Origin: DATBGS01 sp036557885
Lineage (GTDB): Bacteria; Chloroflexota; Ktedonobacteria; Ktedonobacterales; DATBGS01
Assembly: GCA_036557885.1 (NCBI GenBank)
Contig: DATBGS010000108.1
Span: 1-64,000, forward strand
Reading direction: 5' to 3'
Length of the DNA: 64,000 bases
The notes under the pieces were generated by a model. It had not been told where the DNA came from and made no database searches. It saw only the letters and a program-made list of their open reading frames with translations. Of the stretch, positions 8,717-17,617 are shown piece after piece. The number at the start of each line of letters is the position of its first letter. The stretch's first letter is position 1. The translations under genes were made by a program, and so were the position numbers.

Positions 8717-9829
8717 TCATTTGCTTTCTTGCTGGTTGGAACGCGCTTTGGGCGACGTGCGCGTGGAGGGTGCCTTTGGAGCACGCGGCGTGCCGCCAGA
8801 GGTAGAAGCCTTGGACGACGGCGCCGGGACCGTTTTCGCCGTTGTGCGACGCCTTGGCGCGGGAACGGTCTTTGCTGTGCGGCGCCCTTTCCCCGTCGGT
8901 GGCTTTTTGGCGCGCGGGGCTGGAGTCGCCTGGGGAACCACCAAAACATCAACCACAATGGCGCTCATATCATCAGGCTTTGACCGCAGGGTCGGATTCA
9001 AGCCACGCTGCGAGCGTTTGCGTGCCTCCCGCACCAGCGCATCGCTGCTGTTGCCGCGCCGCCCGGCTTTGCGCAGTATCTGAAGAATCTCGCGCTCTGT
9101 CAGGTTATCGTGAACGCCATCGCTGCACACCAGCAGCCGATCACCGGCATACACCTCGATCTCCCCCACATGCACTTCTGGCTCGCCACGCCCACCGATG
9201 GCCTGGGTAATCAAGCCGCGCTGATAAAAATAGCGCTTTTGCCGATCATCCAAATCTTCCCACTGCTCAGCCTGATCAATCTCCAGCGCCTCCTCCTCCG
9301 ACATCAACCCCAGAGCTACATGCGTTGACAGCACCCCATCATCAATTGTGACCCGCTCCAGGCGTCCCCGCTCCCGCAGCACATACAGCCGACTATCGCC
9401 CACATGCCCGTGAATCACCAGCCGCCGGTGATCTGGCGCCTCCCACAACCTGGCTGCCACCGCCGTCGTCGCCATGCCCGTAAGCTCTGGCTGGCGATCC
9501 ACCACCTCGCGCACTTTCTGATCAGCCGCCAGAATCGAATCACGCATCACCACGCGCTGCGCCGCAAGGTCTTGCGCCGCGCTGGCACGCTCCCGCCAGG
9601 TCGCCAGCACCGCGTCGCGTGCCAGCCGAGACGCCACCTCGCCACCTTCATAGCCACCAACCCCATCAAATACAGCCACCAGATCCAAAACCGTATCAAT
9701 AAGTTCTGCATCTTCATTTGAATCAGGATGATCTTCAGAGGGCAGAGTAGACCAGGCCACGCGCAGCCCACTGCGCGTCTGGAGTATACGAGGTTGTTCA
9801 GTAGGAGCATGTGGGGCTGTCAAAGGCAT
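8717..9829 (-). CDS. PP2C-family Ser/Thr protein phosphatase with basic C-terminal tail
   Basis: This 370-residue metal-dependent phosphatase removes phosphate from Ser/Thr of target proteins. PPM motifs are in order: SNEDAELID, then the metal-binding VAVFDGVGGYEGGE (DGVGG in place of the usual DGMGG), then HVGDSRLYVLRERG, then LLVCSDGVHDNL. The catalytic domain ends near residue 290. The last ~70 residues are rich in Lys, Arg, Pro, Ala, Ser and Thr, with TAKTVPAP occurring twice, like a histone-H1 tail. The start is ATG at 9829, one codon inside the longest frame. No partner kinase is in the window, but FHA proteins encoded at 17-18.5 kb could read the phosphorylation it reverses. Confidence 0.93.
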   Translation of the reverse strand: MPLTAPHAPTEQPRILQTRSGLRVAWSTLPSEDHPDSNEDAELIDTVLDLVAVFDGVGGYEGGEVASRLARDAVLATWRERASAAQDLAAQRVVMRDSILAADQKVREVVDRQPELTGMATTAVAARLWEAPDHRRLVIHGHVGDSRLYVLRERGRLERVTIDDGVLSTHVALGLMSEEEALEIDQAEQWEDLDDRQKRYFYQRGLITQAIGGRGEPEVHVGEIEVYAGDRLLVCSDGVHDNLTEREILQILRKAGRRGNSSDALVREARKRSQRGLNPTLRSKPDDMSAIVVDVLVVPQATPAPRAKKPPTGKGRRTAKTVPAPRRRTTAKTVPAPSSKASTSGGTPRAPKAPSTRTSPKARSNQQESK

Positions 9830-10012
9830 CAACTCACTCTCACGCTACGGGCGACACCAGTGACGCCCTGCCAATAGAACGCACATCAAAAAATCAGACA
9901 TCAGTTATACAACGAAGGGCGCCCAAAAGAGGCACAGGGAAGAAAAGATATTTTTGAGAAACCATATACCCAAGATTCTTGCCAATTGTAGCACACAAGG
10001 GCAGCGTGTGCC

Positions 10013-11539
10013 CTACCCGGTTTGCATTCTGGGGCGATATTGCACAGCCTCGGCCAGATGGGCTGGCCCAATGCTCTCCGACTCAGCCAGATCAGCCACC
10101 GTGCGCGCCAGCTTTAATATGCGATGGAACGCGCGGGCCGAGAGATGCAACTGCTGCATGGCCGCCTTCAGCAAACTTTGCGCGCTGGCCTCCACCCGGC
10201 AAAACTCGTTCACCTCGGCTGGCCCCATCTCCGCGTTGCAGGTCAGCCGCGTCCCGGCAAAACGCCGCATCTGGCGCTCCCGCGCCGCCTGCACGCGCCC
10301 CCGAATGGTAGCTGAGCGCTCCACATCGCGCCGGTCGGCCAGCTTCTCGTACTCCACGCGCGGCACTTCCACATGAATATCAATCCGGTCCAGCAGCGGC
10401 CCGCTGATTCTACGCTGATATTTCGCAATCGCGCCAGACGTACACACGCACTCTTTGACCGGATCGGAGAGATACCCACACGGGCAGGGGTTCATCGCCG
10501 CAATCAGCATAAAATTCGCGGGAAACGTCACCGTCCCTTGCGCCCGCGAGATCGTCACAACCTTATCTTCCAGCGGCTGGCGCATCACCTCCAGCACGTT
10601 TTGCCCAAACTCCGGCAGTTCATCCAGAAACAGCACCCCGCGATGAGACAGACTGATTTCGCCTGGCCTGGGCCAGCGCCCGCCGCCCACCAGCCCGGCA
10701 TGGCTGATCGTATGATGCGGCGCACGAAATGGGCGCTGTGTAATCAAGGGCACATCTGAGGGCAGCAGGCCGCTCACGCTGTAAATCTTGGTCACATCCA
10801 GCGCCTCATCAATCGTCATGCGTGGCAGAATTGAAGGCGCCGCGCGCGCCAAGAGCGTCTTCCCAGAGCCAGGCGGCCCACTCATCAGCAAGTTATGCCC
10901 ACCGCTGGCCGCCACCTCCAGCGCCCGCTTCACATGCTCCTGCCCCTTCACGTCTGCCATATCGTGGAGGTAGATTGCTCGATCCTCAATGTGCAGCACA
11001 CTCGGATCAGGCATGTACGGCTCAATCAGCCGCTCCCCGCGCAGATGCGCACCAAGCTGGGCCAGGCTCTCAACCGGATAGATCATCACTTCCCGCACCA
11101 ACGCAGCTTCCAGCGCATCGGGCGCGGGCACAAACACCGCCCGCACCTGCTTTTCACGCGCCAGCGCCACCATTGGCAAAATCCCCTCGGTATGGCGCAC
11201 ATTGCCATCCAGCGAGAGTTCGCCCAGAAACAGCGCGTCCGACACATCCGCAGTGGCCTGCTCCGAAGCCAGCAAAATCGCCACCGCTATCGGCAGGTCA
11301 TACGCTGGCCCCTCTTTGCGCAGATCAGCCGGGGCCAGATTCACCGTCAGGCGCTTCATCGGGAAGATCGCGCCGCTGTTTTTGAGCGCCGCGCGCACCC
11401 GCTCCCGCGATTCCTGCACCGCTGCATCCGGCAGCCCCACAATCGTAAACGAGGGCAGCCCAAACCCAATATCTACCTCCACCTCCACCAGTGCCCCATC
11501 CAGGCCCACAATTGCGCAACTCCGCACCTTCGCCAGCAT
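10013..11539 (-). CDS. comM: ComM/YifB-family AAA+ ATPase (Mg-chelatase-like)
   Basis: This 508-residue member of the ComM/YifB family acts in Gammaproteobacteria as a hexameric helicase aiding branch migration during natural transformation. It has an N-terminal ChlI-like Lon-fold domain (CAIVGLDGALVEVEVDIG), an AAA+ core with Walker A GPPGSGKT and Walker B VLFLDELPEFG, and a C-terminal MCM-like lid domain (SARAFHRILKLARTVADL). CPCG and SDP-x-KEC motifs typical of the family lie between. The ATG at 11539 follows GGGGAGGA and is preferred to an upstream in-frame start. It lies ~50 bp after clpS on the same strand. Confidence 0.93.
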   Translation of the reverse strand: MLAKVRSCAIVGLDGALVEVEVDIGFGLPSFTIVGLPDAAVQESRERVRAALKNSGAIFPMKRLTVNLAPADLRKEGPAYDLPIAVAILLASEQATADVSDALFLGELSLDGNVRHTEGILPMVALAREKQVRAVFVPAPDALEAALVREVMIYPVESLAQLGAHLRGERLIEPYMPDPSVLHIEDRAIYLHDMADVKGQEHVKRALEVAASGGHNLLMSGPPGSGKTLLARAAPSILPRMTIDEALDVTKIYSVSGLLPSDVPLITQRPFRAPHHTISHAGLVGGGRWPRPGEISLSHRGVLFLDELPEFGQNVLEVMRQPLEDKVVTISRAQGTVTFPANFMLIAAMNPCPCGYLSDPVKECVCTSGAIAKYQRRISGPLLDRIDIHVEVPRVEYEKLADRRDVERSATIRGRVQAARERQMRRFAGTRLTCNAEMGPAEVNEFCRVEASAQSLLKAAMQQLHLSARAFHRILKLARTVADLAESESIGPAHLAEAVQYRPRMQTG

Positions 11540-11590
11540 ACGTCCTCCCCATACAGCGTTAGTTAGCCCCGCCCTGCGCACCCGCTCTCG

Positions 11591-11887
11591 TTACTCAGGC
11601 TCTATCGTGCTGGTCAGCCCATAGCTTTCCAGCCCGGCCCGATAGAACTCCGCCGTCTCCTTAGGACACACCACCACAACAGCTTTCCCTTTCAAGTGCG
11701 CCTCCAGCATGATCAGCGTCGCCTCCTCAACGGTCAGACGCGGCACAACGCGCAACAACACCTGTACCACATAGTCCATCGAGTTTTCATCGTCGTTATG
11801 CAGCAAAACAAGATAGTTCGGCAGCAAGCGCCGCAGGGACTCAAGATGCTGCCTTGTCAGGGTATCGGGTTGCGAAGCCATGATCAT
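11591..11887 (-). CDS. clpS: ATP-dependent Clp protease adaptor ClpS
   Basis: This 98-residue N-recognin-like adaptor delivers N-degron substrates to ClpA/ClpC. Diagnostic features are NYLVLLHNDDENSMDYVVQVL (substrate-pocket Asn-Asp-Asp) and the late LEAHLKGKAVVVVCPKETAEFY. The start could be ATG at 11887 or 11881, and no strong ribosome site separates them. It precedes comM on the same strand. The upstream neighbour is sealed off by a long terminator at 11983-12029, so clpS probably has its own promoter. Confidence 0.93.
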   Translation of the reverse strand: MIMASQPDTLTRQHLESLRRLLPNYLVLLHNDDENSMDYVVQVLLRVVPRLTVEEATLIMLEAHLKGKAVVVVCPKETAEFYRAGLESYGLTSTIEPE

Positions 11888-11982
11888 CACCACAGGGAAA
11901 GGAGAGACAAGCCAATCAACACACCCTTCATGTGCCCCTATTGTAGTGGCCGACGTTTCCTTTGTCCAGGGTCAAAATGAAC

Positions 11983-12029
11983 AGGGAGAAGCAGGCACGA
12001 AGAGTACGTCTTCGTGCTTGCTTCTCCCT
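11983..12029 (-). terminator. Long-stem terminator after the DUF4349 gene
   Basis: A 21-bp stem (11983-12003 with 12009-12029, one G-U pair) has a 5-nt loop. On the minus strand it is followed by GTTCATTTTG. It sits between the DUF4349 gene and clpS. Confidence 0.85.
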
Positions 12030-12090
12030 CTGCGCTAGATGAAAGTTCTTCACCATCGCTGTTTCACCGGGAGCTATTCCAGGCGTATTC

Positions 12091-13113
12091 TCAAGGCACC
12101 GGCACACCAGTTCCGCTCGCTGCGCCAACGCTCACTGCACCAACGCTCACCGCCGCCTTGCGCTCGCGCCGCAGCTTCGCCCTGCGCCACAGATAGAACC
12201 CCAATGGAGGCAACCAGAAGGGCGCAAACACCAATACCCAGATCAGCACCGTGATGGCGACCTGAAGGACCGCGACCAACGCTCCGCCCGCATCGCCCAG
12301 CACCTGCCCCAGATTCCAGGGGCCTTGCGGCGCAGATGATTTCACCGGCGTAGTGGGACTAGCCGACAGCGTAATCGTCACCGTCGAGAAAGATGTCTGA
12401 CCCGCTAGCTGATTGATCTGCCCCTCAATCTGCTCAATCTGTCCCTCCACATCGGTCAGCTTGTCCTGAATGGTCAGCGTATCGGAGAGATTCTGCGCCT
12501 GGCTCAGCAACTGCAACAGCCGCTGCTGCTCCGTGCGCAAATTGGTCAGCCGCGATTGCAGGTCCACATACTGCGCGGTCACATTCTGCACCGATTCATT
12601 CTCGTTGAGCAGCTTGCCCTTAAAATCAGGATGGCTCTGAGGGAACTGTTGCAGATAGGCTTTGACGGCATCATATTTCGTGGAAGAGATGGCAAACGTC
12701 AGTGCAACCACATACTTGCCATCCCCGTTCTGGCTGATATGTTCCCCGGCAGCCTGCGCAAAGCTATCCAGACCAAAGAGGTCTTTGGTGATCAGTTGTT
12801 CTGCATCCAAAGGATTCGTGACCTGCAAACTGATGTCCAGCGTGCGAATCAGATAGGTATTGGCTGGCATGCCGTTGGGCAGCGTGGGCTGCCCGGCGCT
12901 CCCACCTTGAGAGGCCGAGGTAGCTTCTGGCGGAGGCGCACCAACATGCCCATTAGAATCATCCGCCGATTGATAGGCGGTTGAGGCAGCCGGGCTGGCA
13001 GCAGCGCCACATGCCGCCAGCGCCAGACTCAGCATCACCAGCAGGAGCGCCCCAACCCACCAGCGGCGGGCAGCGCCTCCTGCTTTCAAGCGTCTATTCC
13101 GAGTAAAGCACAT
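12091..13113 (-). CDS. DUF4349 lipoprotein with coiled coil and C-terminal membrane helix
   Basis: This 340-residue protein is of unknown molecular function. The N terminus has a basic region, a hydrophobic stretch and a lipobox LALAAC with Cys35 as the lipidation site. A Ser/Gly/Pro-rich linker leads to a DUF4349 domain (TYLIRTLDISLQVTNPLDAEQ) and a long coiled coil (VDLQSRLTNLRTEQQRLLQLL, then VEGQIEQIEGQINQL). A transmembrane helix near 290-315 is followed by RRAKLRRERK and a Val/Gly-rich tail. The ATG at 13113 is chosen for GGAAAGGAG upstream and for the signal peptide it begins. It is anchored outside the cell at both ends, a layout compatible with a cell-envelope stress sensor. Confidence 0.85.
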   Translation of the reverse strand: MCFTRNRRLKAGGAARRWWVGALLLVMLSLALAACGAAASPAASTAYQSADDSNGHVGAPPPEATSASQGGSAGQPTLPNGMPANTYLIRTLDISLQVTNPLDAEQLITKDLFGLDSFAQAAGEHISQNGDGKYVVALTFAISSTKYDAVKAYLQQFPQSHPDFKGKLLNENESVQNVTAQYVDLQSRLTNLRTEQQRLLQLLSQAQNLSDTLTIQDKLTDVEGQIEQIEGQINQLAGQTSFSTVTITLSASPTTPVKSSAPQGPWNLGQVLGDAGGALVAVLQVAITVLIWVLVFAPFWLPPLGFYLWRRAKLRRERKAAVSVGAVSVGAASGTGVPVP

Positions 13114-13240
13114 TGTTGAGCGCTCCTTTCCCTGCCTGCGCCTGCCTTCGCTAAAAAGGCCAGCCCACTCTTCGTCAAGTCGCGCAGCCATTTACACCTC
13201 AATGCCTGGCTGCAACTCTGTCAGGAAAGACGCTCCAGAC

Positions 13241-13819
13241 TCAAGGAATGTTCCCATCAGGTGAAAGAAGCACCAGACGCAGCGCGCGCCCTTCTTCCCG
13301 CTGAATCAGGCCGCGCCAGGGGAGCGCGGCAAGCACTTGTGGCTCAGCCTTGCCTGGAAGACCCTGCGCCAGCAACGCATCAAGCACCACGCGCGTATTT
13401 TCGATCATATCGTAGCGCGCGTACTCGGTAATCGGCACCCAATGCAGCGTCCCCTCATTGCAGGGCGGAAGCGCCTCTTGAGGGAGCACAGCAGTAAAAT
13501 ACACCAGCCGCACCTCGGCGCCCGGATCAAGCACATCAGCCACAAAACGCCAGGCACGCAGATCAGCCAGCGTCAGCCCCGTTTCTTCCCGCAACTCGCG
13601 CAAGGCGCCTGAACCTGGGTTGGTCACTTCCTCGCCCTCCAGCCTGCCACCAATCCCTGTCCAGCGCCCCGGCGCAAAGGTTTTCCAGGCTGCCCGCTCC
13701 AGCAAAACGACGCGCTGAGAATCGCTGCTAAAAAGAAACGCCACCGAGCGCACATCATCGGCGTGAAAAGTGGGCTGCTCCACCGGCTCTGACTCCCTTT
13801 GCTGCTGTCTGGCCCGCAC
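13241..13819 (-). CDS. Nudix hydrolase
   Basis: This 192-residue protein probably hydrolyses a nucleoside diphosphate linked to another moiety. The Nudix box is recognisable as GGRLEGEE, a stretch with VTNPGSGA, then LRELREETGL. It carries two more residues than the standard G-x5-E-x7-REUXEEXGU spacing. The frame opens with a GTG at 13819. A second GTG at 13783, preceded by AAAGGGAG, is an equally plausible start. The substrate is unknown. It is followed by the DUF4349 lipoprotein gene. Confidence 0.88.
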   Translation of the reverse strand: MRARQQQRESEPVEQPTFHADDVRSVAFLFSSDSQRVVLLERAAWKTFAPGRWTGIGGRLEGEEVTNPGSGALRELREETGLTLADLRAWRFVADVLDPGAEVRLVYFTAVLPQEALPPCNEGTLHWVPITEYARYDMIENTRVVLDALLAQGLPGKAEPQVLAALPWRGLIQREEGRALRLVLLSPDGNIP

Positions 13820-13912
13820 ACCAGCGCTTTATCTTCTGCACCAGACGGCCATACCATAACACAGAGAGGAGGAAGATACCAGTGGAGCAGGCTTGCATCT
13901 TCATTCAGCATC

Positions 13913-14431
13913 TCACTCAGCGTGCGCAGCAGGCGGCGGCACAGCCAGCGCGAGGCTGCCAGATTGCCGCCGCTGTGCAACCCGTGTAAGAGCTGCGTGC
14001 AGTCGCGCCAGAATCTGCGGCATAGTGCCAGACCTGCTGAGCAGGGCATCCACGCGCCTGCGCAGCACATCGTCTAGCTCGGCATAATCCAGCGCCGTCA
14101 GCACCACCAGCGCAGCAGGTCGGGCACGCGCTGCCCGCCAGAGCAGTTCCAGCAAGCGAAAGCCAGAGATCATCGCCTGCCTCGCGCCGACTTCATAGGG
14201 CGTATCAAGGTCCAGCACGATGCCATCCATCAGCTCCTGTTCTGCATAGTCAAGCGCCTCGCATGCACTGCCGGTGCTGGCAACCGCATACCCAGCCTCG
14301 CTCAAGCGTTCTGAAAACTCCTTGCGCCCTTCAAGTGCTGGCATAATGACTAAGAGCTGCGGGCCAGGGTGTTCCCAGGCCAGCGGGAGCAGAGCGTCGG
14401 AAGTGTGCAGAGCTTCATTCGGCTGCCTCAT
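13913..14431 (-). CDS. Degenerate response-regulator receiver protein
   Basis: This 172-residue protein has a receiver-like fold: PQLLVIMPALEGRKEFSERL for strand 1/helix 1, MDGIVLDLDTP for the phospho-acceptor strand, and ALVVLTALD for strand 4. The acidic pair after strand 1 is replaced by PALEG, and the conserved lysine near strand 5 is missing (VDALLSRSG). It is therefore probably a pseudo-receiver that does not take the usual Mg-dependent phosphorylation. No DNA-binding domain is present; the tail is Ala/Pro-rich. The ATG at 14431 follows GAAGGAGAG and is preferred over the longer frame. Confidence 0.75.
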   Translation of the reverse strand: MRQPNEALHTSDALLPLAWEHPGPQLLVIMPALEGRKEFSERLSEAGYAVASTGSACEALDYAEQELMDGIVLDLDTPYEVGARQAMISGFRLLELLWRAARARPAALVVLTALDYAELDDVLRRRVDALLSRSGTMPQILARLHAALTRVAQRRQSGSLALAVPPPAAHAE

Positions 14432-14623
14432 GGCGCTCTCCTTCATTCAGTTGCCGGATGAGGGGACAAAGTGGGGTCAAAACCGAGGAGAGCTTCCGGC
14501 ATAAACCATGCCATAACACACCCTTTTCTGGCTATTTTTTGCGCGATTTATTGCTATTGCGAGGACATACGCTTCACTCCGGTTTCTTGCAAAGAGCAGC
14601 ACTGCTTGCCAAAAGAACGACGC

Positions 14624-15607
14624 ATGGGCCATACTGAAAGCACGAGATCAGGGCATGCCCAATTCAATCCATCCTTGAACAAATCTCATCCTTGGAGCCA
14701 TACATCAGACATGGAAATAGCCAGATTGAAAGTTCAGGGAGGCTACAGCCTCCTTGCCGGACTGATCCTTTTACTCGGTATCCCGCTTTATCAGGCAATC
14801 GTACTCTCGCCAACGGGCTACCAGATCCTGGCAGCCACCGCCTTTACCCAGGGCACCTATGGCCCGCTGCTCCTGTGGATCGGCAGCCACAGCCAGGCGT
14901 TTGCTATTTTTCGGCTGCTGGAGTTTGGCGCGTTCTTACTCACACTGCGCCTGCCGCTGGCGCTTTCGCGCATCTTGCACAGCTATGGCAGCACCCTGGC
15001 ACGCTGGGTGCTGATTGCCGGGACCACTGGCGCAACCATCTTTGGCGCGATGATCGCGCTCAGCACCTTCACCTTCATCAATGCTGCCAACGCCTACAGC
15101 CAGAGCGCCACGCCCGCAGCCAGAAGTGATGTGCTCCAGAGCTTCCAGGGCTTCTATGGCATCGAGGCCCTTGCGCAAAATACCCTGGGTGGCGGCCTGT
15201 TGGCGGCTTTTCTGCTCTGTGCTAGCCTGCTTATCGCTCGCACCGGCAAACTTCCCGCGCTGTTCGTCTATTTTGGCCTGCTTGCCGCCGCTTTGATGGC
15301 TGGTCTGGCGCTGCTCTACGCCATCTCCCCTCTCTCTGCCCAGACCCAACTGACCACCCCGGCGCTTGCCGCGTTTGCCGTCTGGCTCATCTGGTTAGGC
15401 ATCCTGCTGCTGCAACGCGCCCGGCGGCTCATTGCGCCCGCAGTAGCCATCACCGCGCCAACCGCTCAGGACCAGGACACCCCTCCGCCCGACAGCAACC
15501 AGCAGGCTCACTCCCAGTCAGAAGCAGCTTCGGCAACTTCGCCAACCGAGCAGACTCCCTCTGCCCAGGCCGACGAACAAGAAAGCGCCCCGCCAACCAA
15601 CTACTAG
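14624..15607 (+). CDS. Polytopic membrane protein (unrecognised, DUF4386-like layout)
   Basis: This ~327-residue protein has six or seven predicted membrane helices (for example YSLLAGLILLLGIPLY, WVLIAGTTGATIFGAMIAL and GGGLLAAFLLCASLLIA). It ends in a ~60-residue Gln/Ser/Pro/Glu-rich cytoplasmic tail. The loop placement resembles small DUF4386-type integral membrane proteins, but I do not recognise a defining motif and give no function. The start is uncertain. The open frame begins at 14471 (GTG). ATG at 14624 and ATG at 14711 are both possible, and none has a good ribosome site. The helices begin only after residue Met-30, so 14711 would also give a complete protein. Confidence 0.7.
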   Translation: MGHTESTRSGHAQFNPSLNKSHPWSHTSDMEIARLKVQGGYSLLAGLILLLGIPLYQAIVLSPTGYQILAATAFTQGTYGPLLLWIGSHSQAFAIFRLLEFGAFLLTLRLPLALSRILHSYGSTLARWVLIAGTTGATIFGAMIALSTFTFINAANAYSQSATPAARSDVLQSFQGFYGIEALAQNTLGGGLLAAFLLCASLLIARTGKLPALFVYFGLLAAALMAGLALLYAISPLSAQTQLTTPALAAFAVWLIWLGILLLQRARRLIAPAVAITAPTAQDQDTPPPDSNQQAHSQSEAASATSPTEQTPSAQADEQESAPPTNY

Positions 15608-15619
15608 TTGGCAGGGCGC
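15585..15619 (+). terminator. Terminator overlapping the end of the membrane-protein gene
   Basis: GCGCCCCGCCAAC (15585-15597) pairs with GTTGGCAGGGCGC (15607-15619) with one mismatch and is followed by CCCCTCTTCTAT. The left arm lies inside the last codons. Confidence 0.6.
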
Positions 15620-15633
15620 CCCTCTTCTATAAA

Positions 15634-15671
15634 ACTGCCAGTCTGATGGTAGATTCTCCCAGGCTGGCAGT
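15634..15671 (-). terminator. Terminator for the RodA-end operon
   Basis: ACTGCCAGTCTG (15634-15645) pairs with CAGGCTGGCAGT (15660-15671) through one wobble. On the minus strand it is followed by TTTTATAG. It lies 24 bp beyond the FtsW/RodA stop and closes the ribF-fhaA-FHA-RodA run. Confidence 0.75.
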
Positions 15672-15694
15672 ATCCTTACCAGGTTGCGGAACCC

Positions 15695-17065
15695 TTAATT
15701 GCTCTCCGTCGCTGAGATGCGCAGCAGCAGCCCAACGATAATAAAATTGGCGATCAACGAGCTACCGCCGTAGGTGATAAATGGCAGCGGAATGCCCGTG
15801 AGCGGGAACATTTTCAGATTGCCAGCCAGAATAATCATCGTCTGGAGGGCAAAGATCGAGGTTAAGCCACCCGCCAGCAACTGATCAAAGGGCGTTTTGG
15901 CGCGGGCCGCAATGTGAAAGCCGCGATGGATCAGCATAATATAGACCGCCAGCAAAGCCATCACGCCCAGCAGCCCAAATTCCTCGCTGATGGCCGCAAA
16001 CACATAGTCGGTTTGCACTTCGGGCACATTCGTAGGGTCGCCTAACCCCAGCCCTGTCCCAAACACGCCGCCGGTACTAATCGCAATCAGCCCCTGGCAG
16101 ATTTGGTAGGCTTTGCCCTGGATAATCGGGACAACCTTGGGGTCATGTGAATTGCAATCAACCGTCAATATCGAAACACGGTCACGCGCGTAACTAAAGA
16201 GCCGATACCCAATCAGCGCGCCTGCCGCAAACAACCCCAAGCCCCAGCCCACATAGAGCATACGCCCGCTGCCCATATACATCATCGAGAGGAAAATCCC
16301 CAGGATCAGCAGCGCCAGCCCCAATTCACGCAGGCCCAGGAAGAAGATCAGGCCAACCCCCAACATCAACATCAACGGCCCAAATTGTTTGAGCGGCGGC
16401 ACCGGAATAAATCCCAGCTTCGGCCCTTTTTCGCCCAGAATCTCGCGGTTTTCGGAGAGGTAGGCGGCAAAGAAAATGACCAGGCAGATCTTCAGCAGTT
16501 CAGACGGTTGGAACGAGATACCCGGTAAAATCTTCAGCTCATCATGCGTTGGGCTATCGAAATTGATATGCGAAGTCAAGACACGCACCAGGCTGGCCCC
16601 AACCAGCACAATTCCAAACACCGCAAACGTGTACTTGTAGCGCCTGATCCAGAGCGTGCCTTTGCGGGTTGCCACCACCGTAAGTAAGCAGAGGAACAGC
16701 CCCGCCAGCAGCCAGACCAACTGCTTTGTTCCCAACTCATCTACAGGGCCTGTTGGCGGAGGAATTTTTGGGCCAAGTCGCACCGCCATCAAGACGCCCA
16801 GGCTGCTCAGAAACGCCACAATCGGGAGCAAAACCTGATCAGCGGTTGGGAGCAGAATACACAAGGCAATATGGGTCGCAACGAGCACGCCGATCACGCC
16901 CAAGGCCGGAAGCAGGCTATCCACCGTCGGCAAATTGCCCAGACTGACGCGCTGGGCACTGTTCTCCACCAGAACCAACTGCGCGACACCAATCAAGATA
17001 AATAAACTTGGCAGCAGGAGAAGCTGTATTTCGCGCCAACGATACTGACGTCTGCTCTCAACCAT
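15695..17065 (-). CDS. FtsW/RodA/SpoVE-family peptidoglycan polymerase
   Basis: This ~456-residue SEDS glycosyltransferase polymerises lipid II into glycan strands, usually with a class B PBP. There are about ten to twelve membrane helices. The family signature is present in FQPSELLKICLVIFFAAYLSE, and near the C terminus in LTGIPLPFITYGGSSLIANF, the classic SEDS motif. A catalytic-type Asp-containing extracellular loop (…GDPTNVPEVQTDYVFAAISEEFG) is also seen. The ATG at 17065 follows GAGGACAG and is preferred over a start 20 codons earlier. Linkage to two FHA genes suggests the elongation-type (RodA) role, as in the Actinobacteria fhaA-fhaB-rodA order. No PBP or PknB gene follows. Confidence 0.93.
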   Translation of the reverse strand: MVESRRQYRWREIQLLLLPSLFILIGVAQLVLVENSAQRVSLGNLPTVDSLLPALGVIGVLVATHIALCILLPTADQVLLPIVAFLSSLGVLMAVRLGPKIPPPTGPVDELGTKQLVWLLAGLFLCLLTVVATRKGTLWIRRYKYTFAVFGIVLVGASLVRVLTSHINFDSPTHDELKILPGISFQPSELLKICLVIFFAAYLSENREILGEKGPKLGFIPVPPLKQFGPLMLMLGVGLIFFLGLRELGLALLILGIFLSMMYMGSGRMLYVGWGLGLFAAGALIGYRLFSYARDRVSILTVDCNSHDPKVVPIIQGKAYQICQGLIAISTGGVFGTGLGLGDPTNVPEVQTDYVFAAISEEFGLLGVMALLAVYIMLIHRGFHIAARAKTPFDQLLAGGLTSIFALQTMIILAGNLKMFPLTGIPLPFITYGGSSLIANFIIVGLLLRISATESN

Positions 17066-17131
17066 TCTGTCCTCGTATCCAGAGCACAAAGCAGCCCCCA
17101 GCTTTCTAGAGAACCGCAGAAACACCGGGAG

Positions 17132-17605
17132 CTAGATACCAAACTTAAATGTCACCACCCCATCCAACGGCCCCAGCACCAGCAAATCACCTGGACGGGC
17201 AGGCACCGATTGGCCCACCGGAACCTGGTTGCCATTCAGAAAGGTTTTGTTGCGGCTGCCCAAATCCTCCACCCACCATTGCCGATCATGAAAGGTGATA
17301 CGCATATGCTCGCTGGAGATACGGCTGTCTTCCAGCACCACCGTATTGGTTGGCCCACGCCCCATCGTCGTGACTGGTTCCAACTCAAGCTGATGCCCAG
17401 GGCGCAGCGCCAGCGGCCCAGGCTTGACCACCACAAGATGACCGATGGTCTTCCTGGCAGTCGTTCCACCGCGTGGGCCACCACCACTGGAAAGTCGGGC
17501 AAGATCACGGCGCACCACAAAGATAAGCTGGATCAGAAAGAGATAAATGAGAGCGACCAGCACGATGCGCAAGATAAAAAGAAATTGGTCAAGTTGTAAG
17601 TCCAT
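17132..17605 (-). CDS. Membrane-anchored FHA-domain protein (FhaB-like)
   Basis: This 157-residue protein has one N-terminal membrane helix (FILRIVLVALIYLFLIQLIF) and a C-terminal FHA domain (~80-155) that binds phosphothreonine. FHA hallmarks are MGRGPTNTVVLEDSRISSEHMRI, including the Gly-Arg and Ser-x-x-His core, and LGSRNKTFLNG. The layout matches FhaB/FipA of Actinobacteria, which recruits phosphorylated partners to the cell-wall synthesis machinery. It lies between an FhaA-like gene (12 bp upstream) and the SEDS gene (about 65 bp downstream), probably in one transcript. Confidence 0.9.
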   Translation of the reverse strand: MDLQLDQFLFILRIVLVALIYLFLIQLIFVVRRDLARLSSGGGPRGGTTARKTIGHLVVVKPGPLALRPGHQLELEPVTTMGRGPTNTVVLEDSRISSEHMRITFHDRQWWVEDLGSRNKTFLNGNQVPVGQSVPARPGDLLVLGPLDGVVTFKFGI

Positions 17606-17617
17606 GAAAGAGGATGT

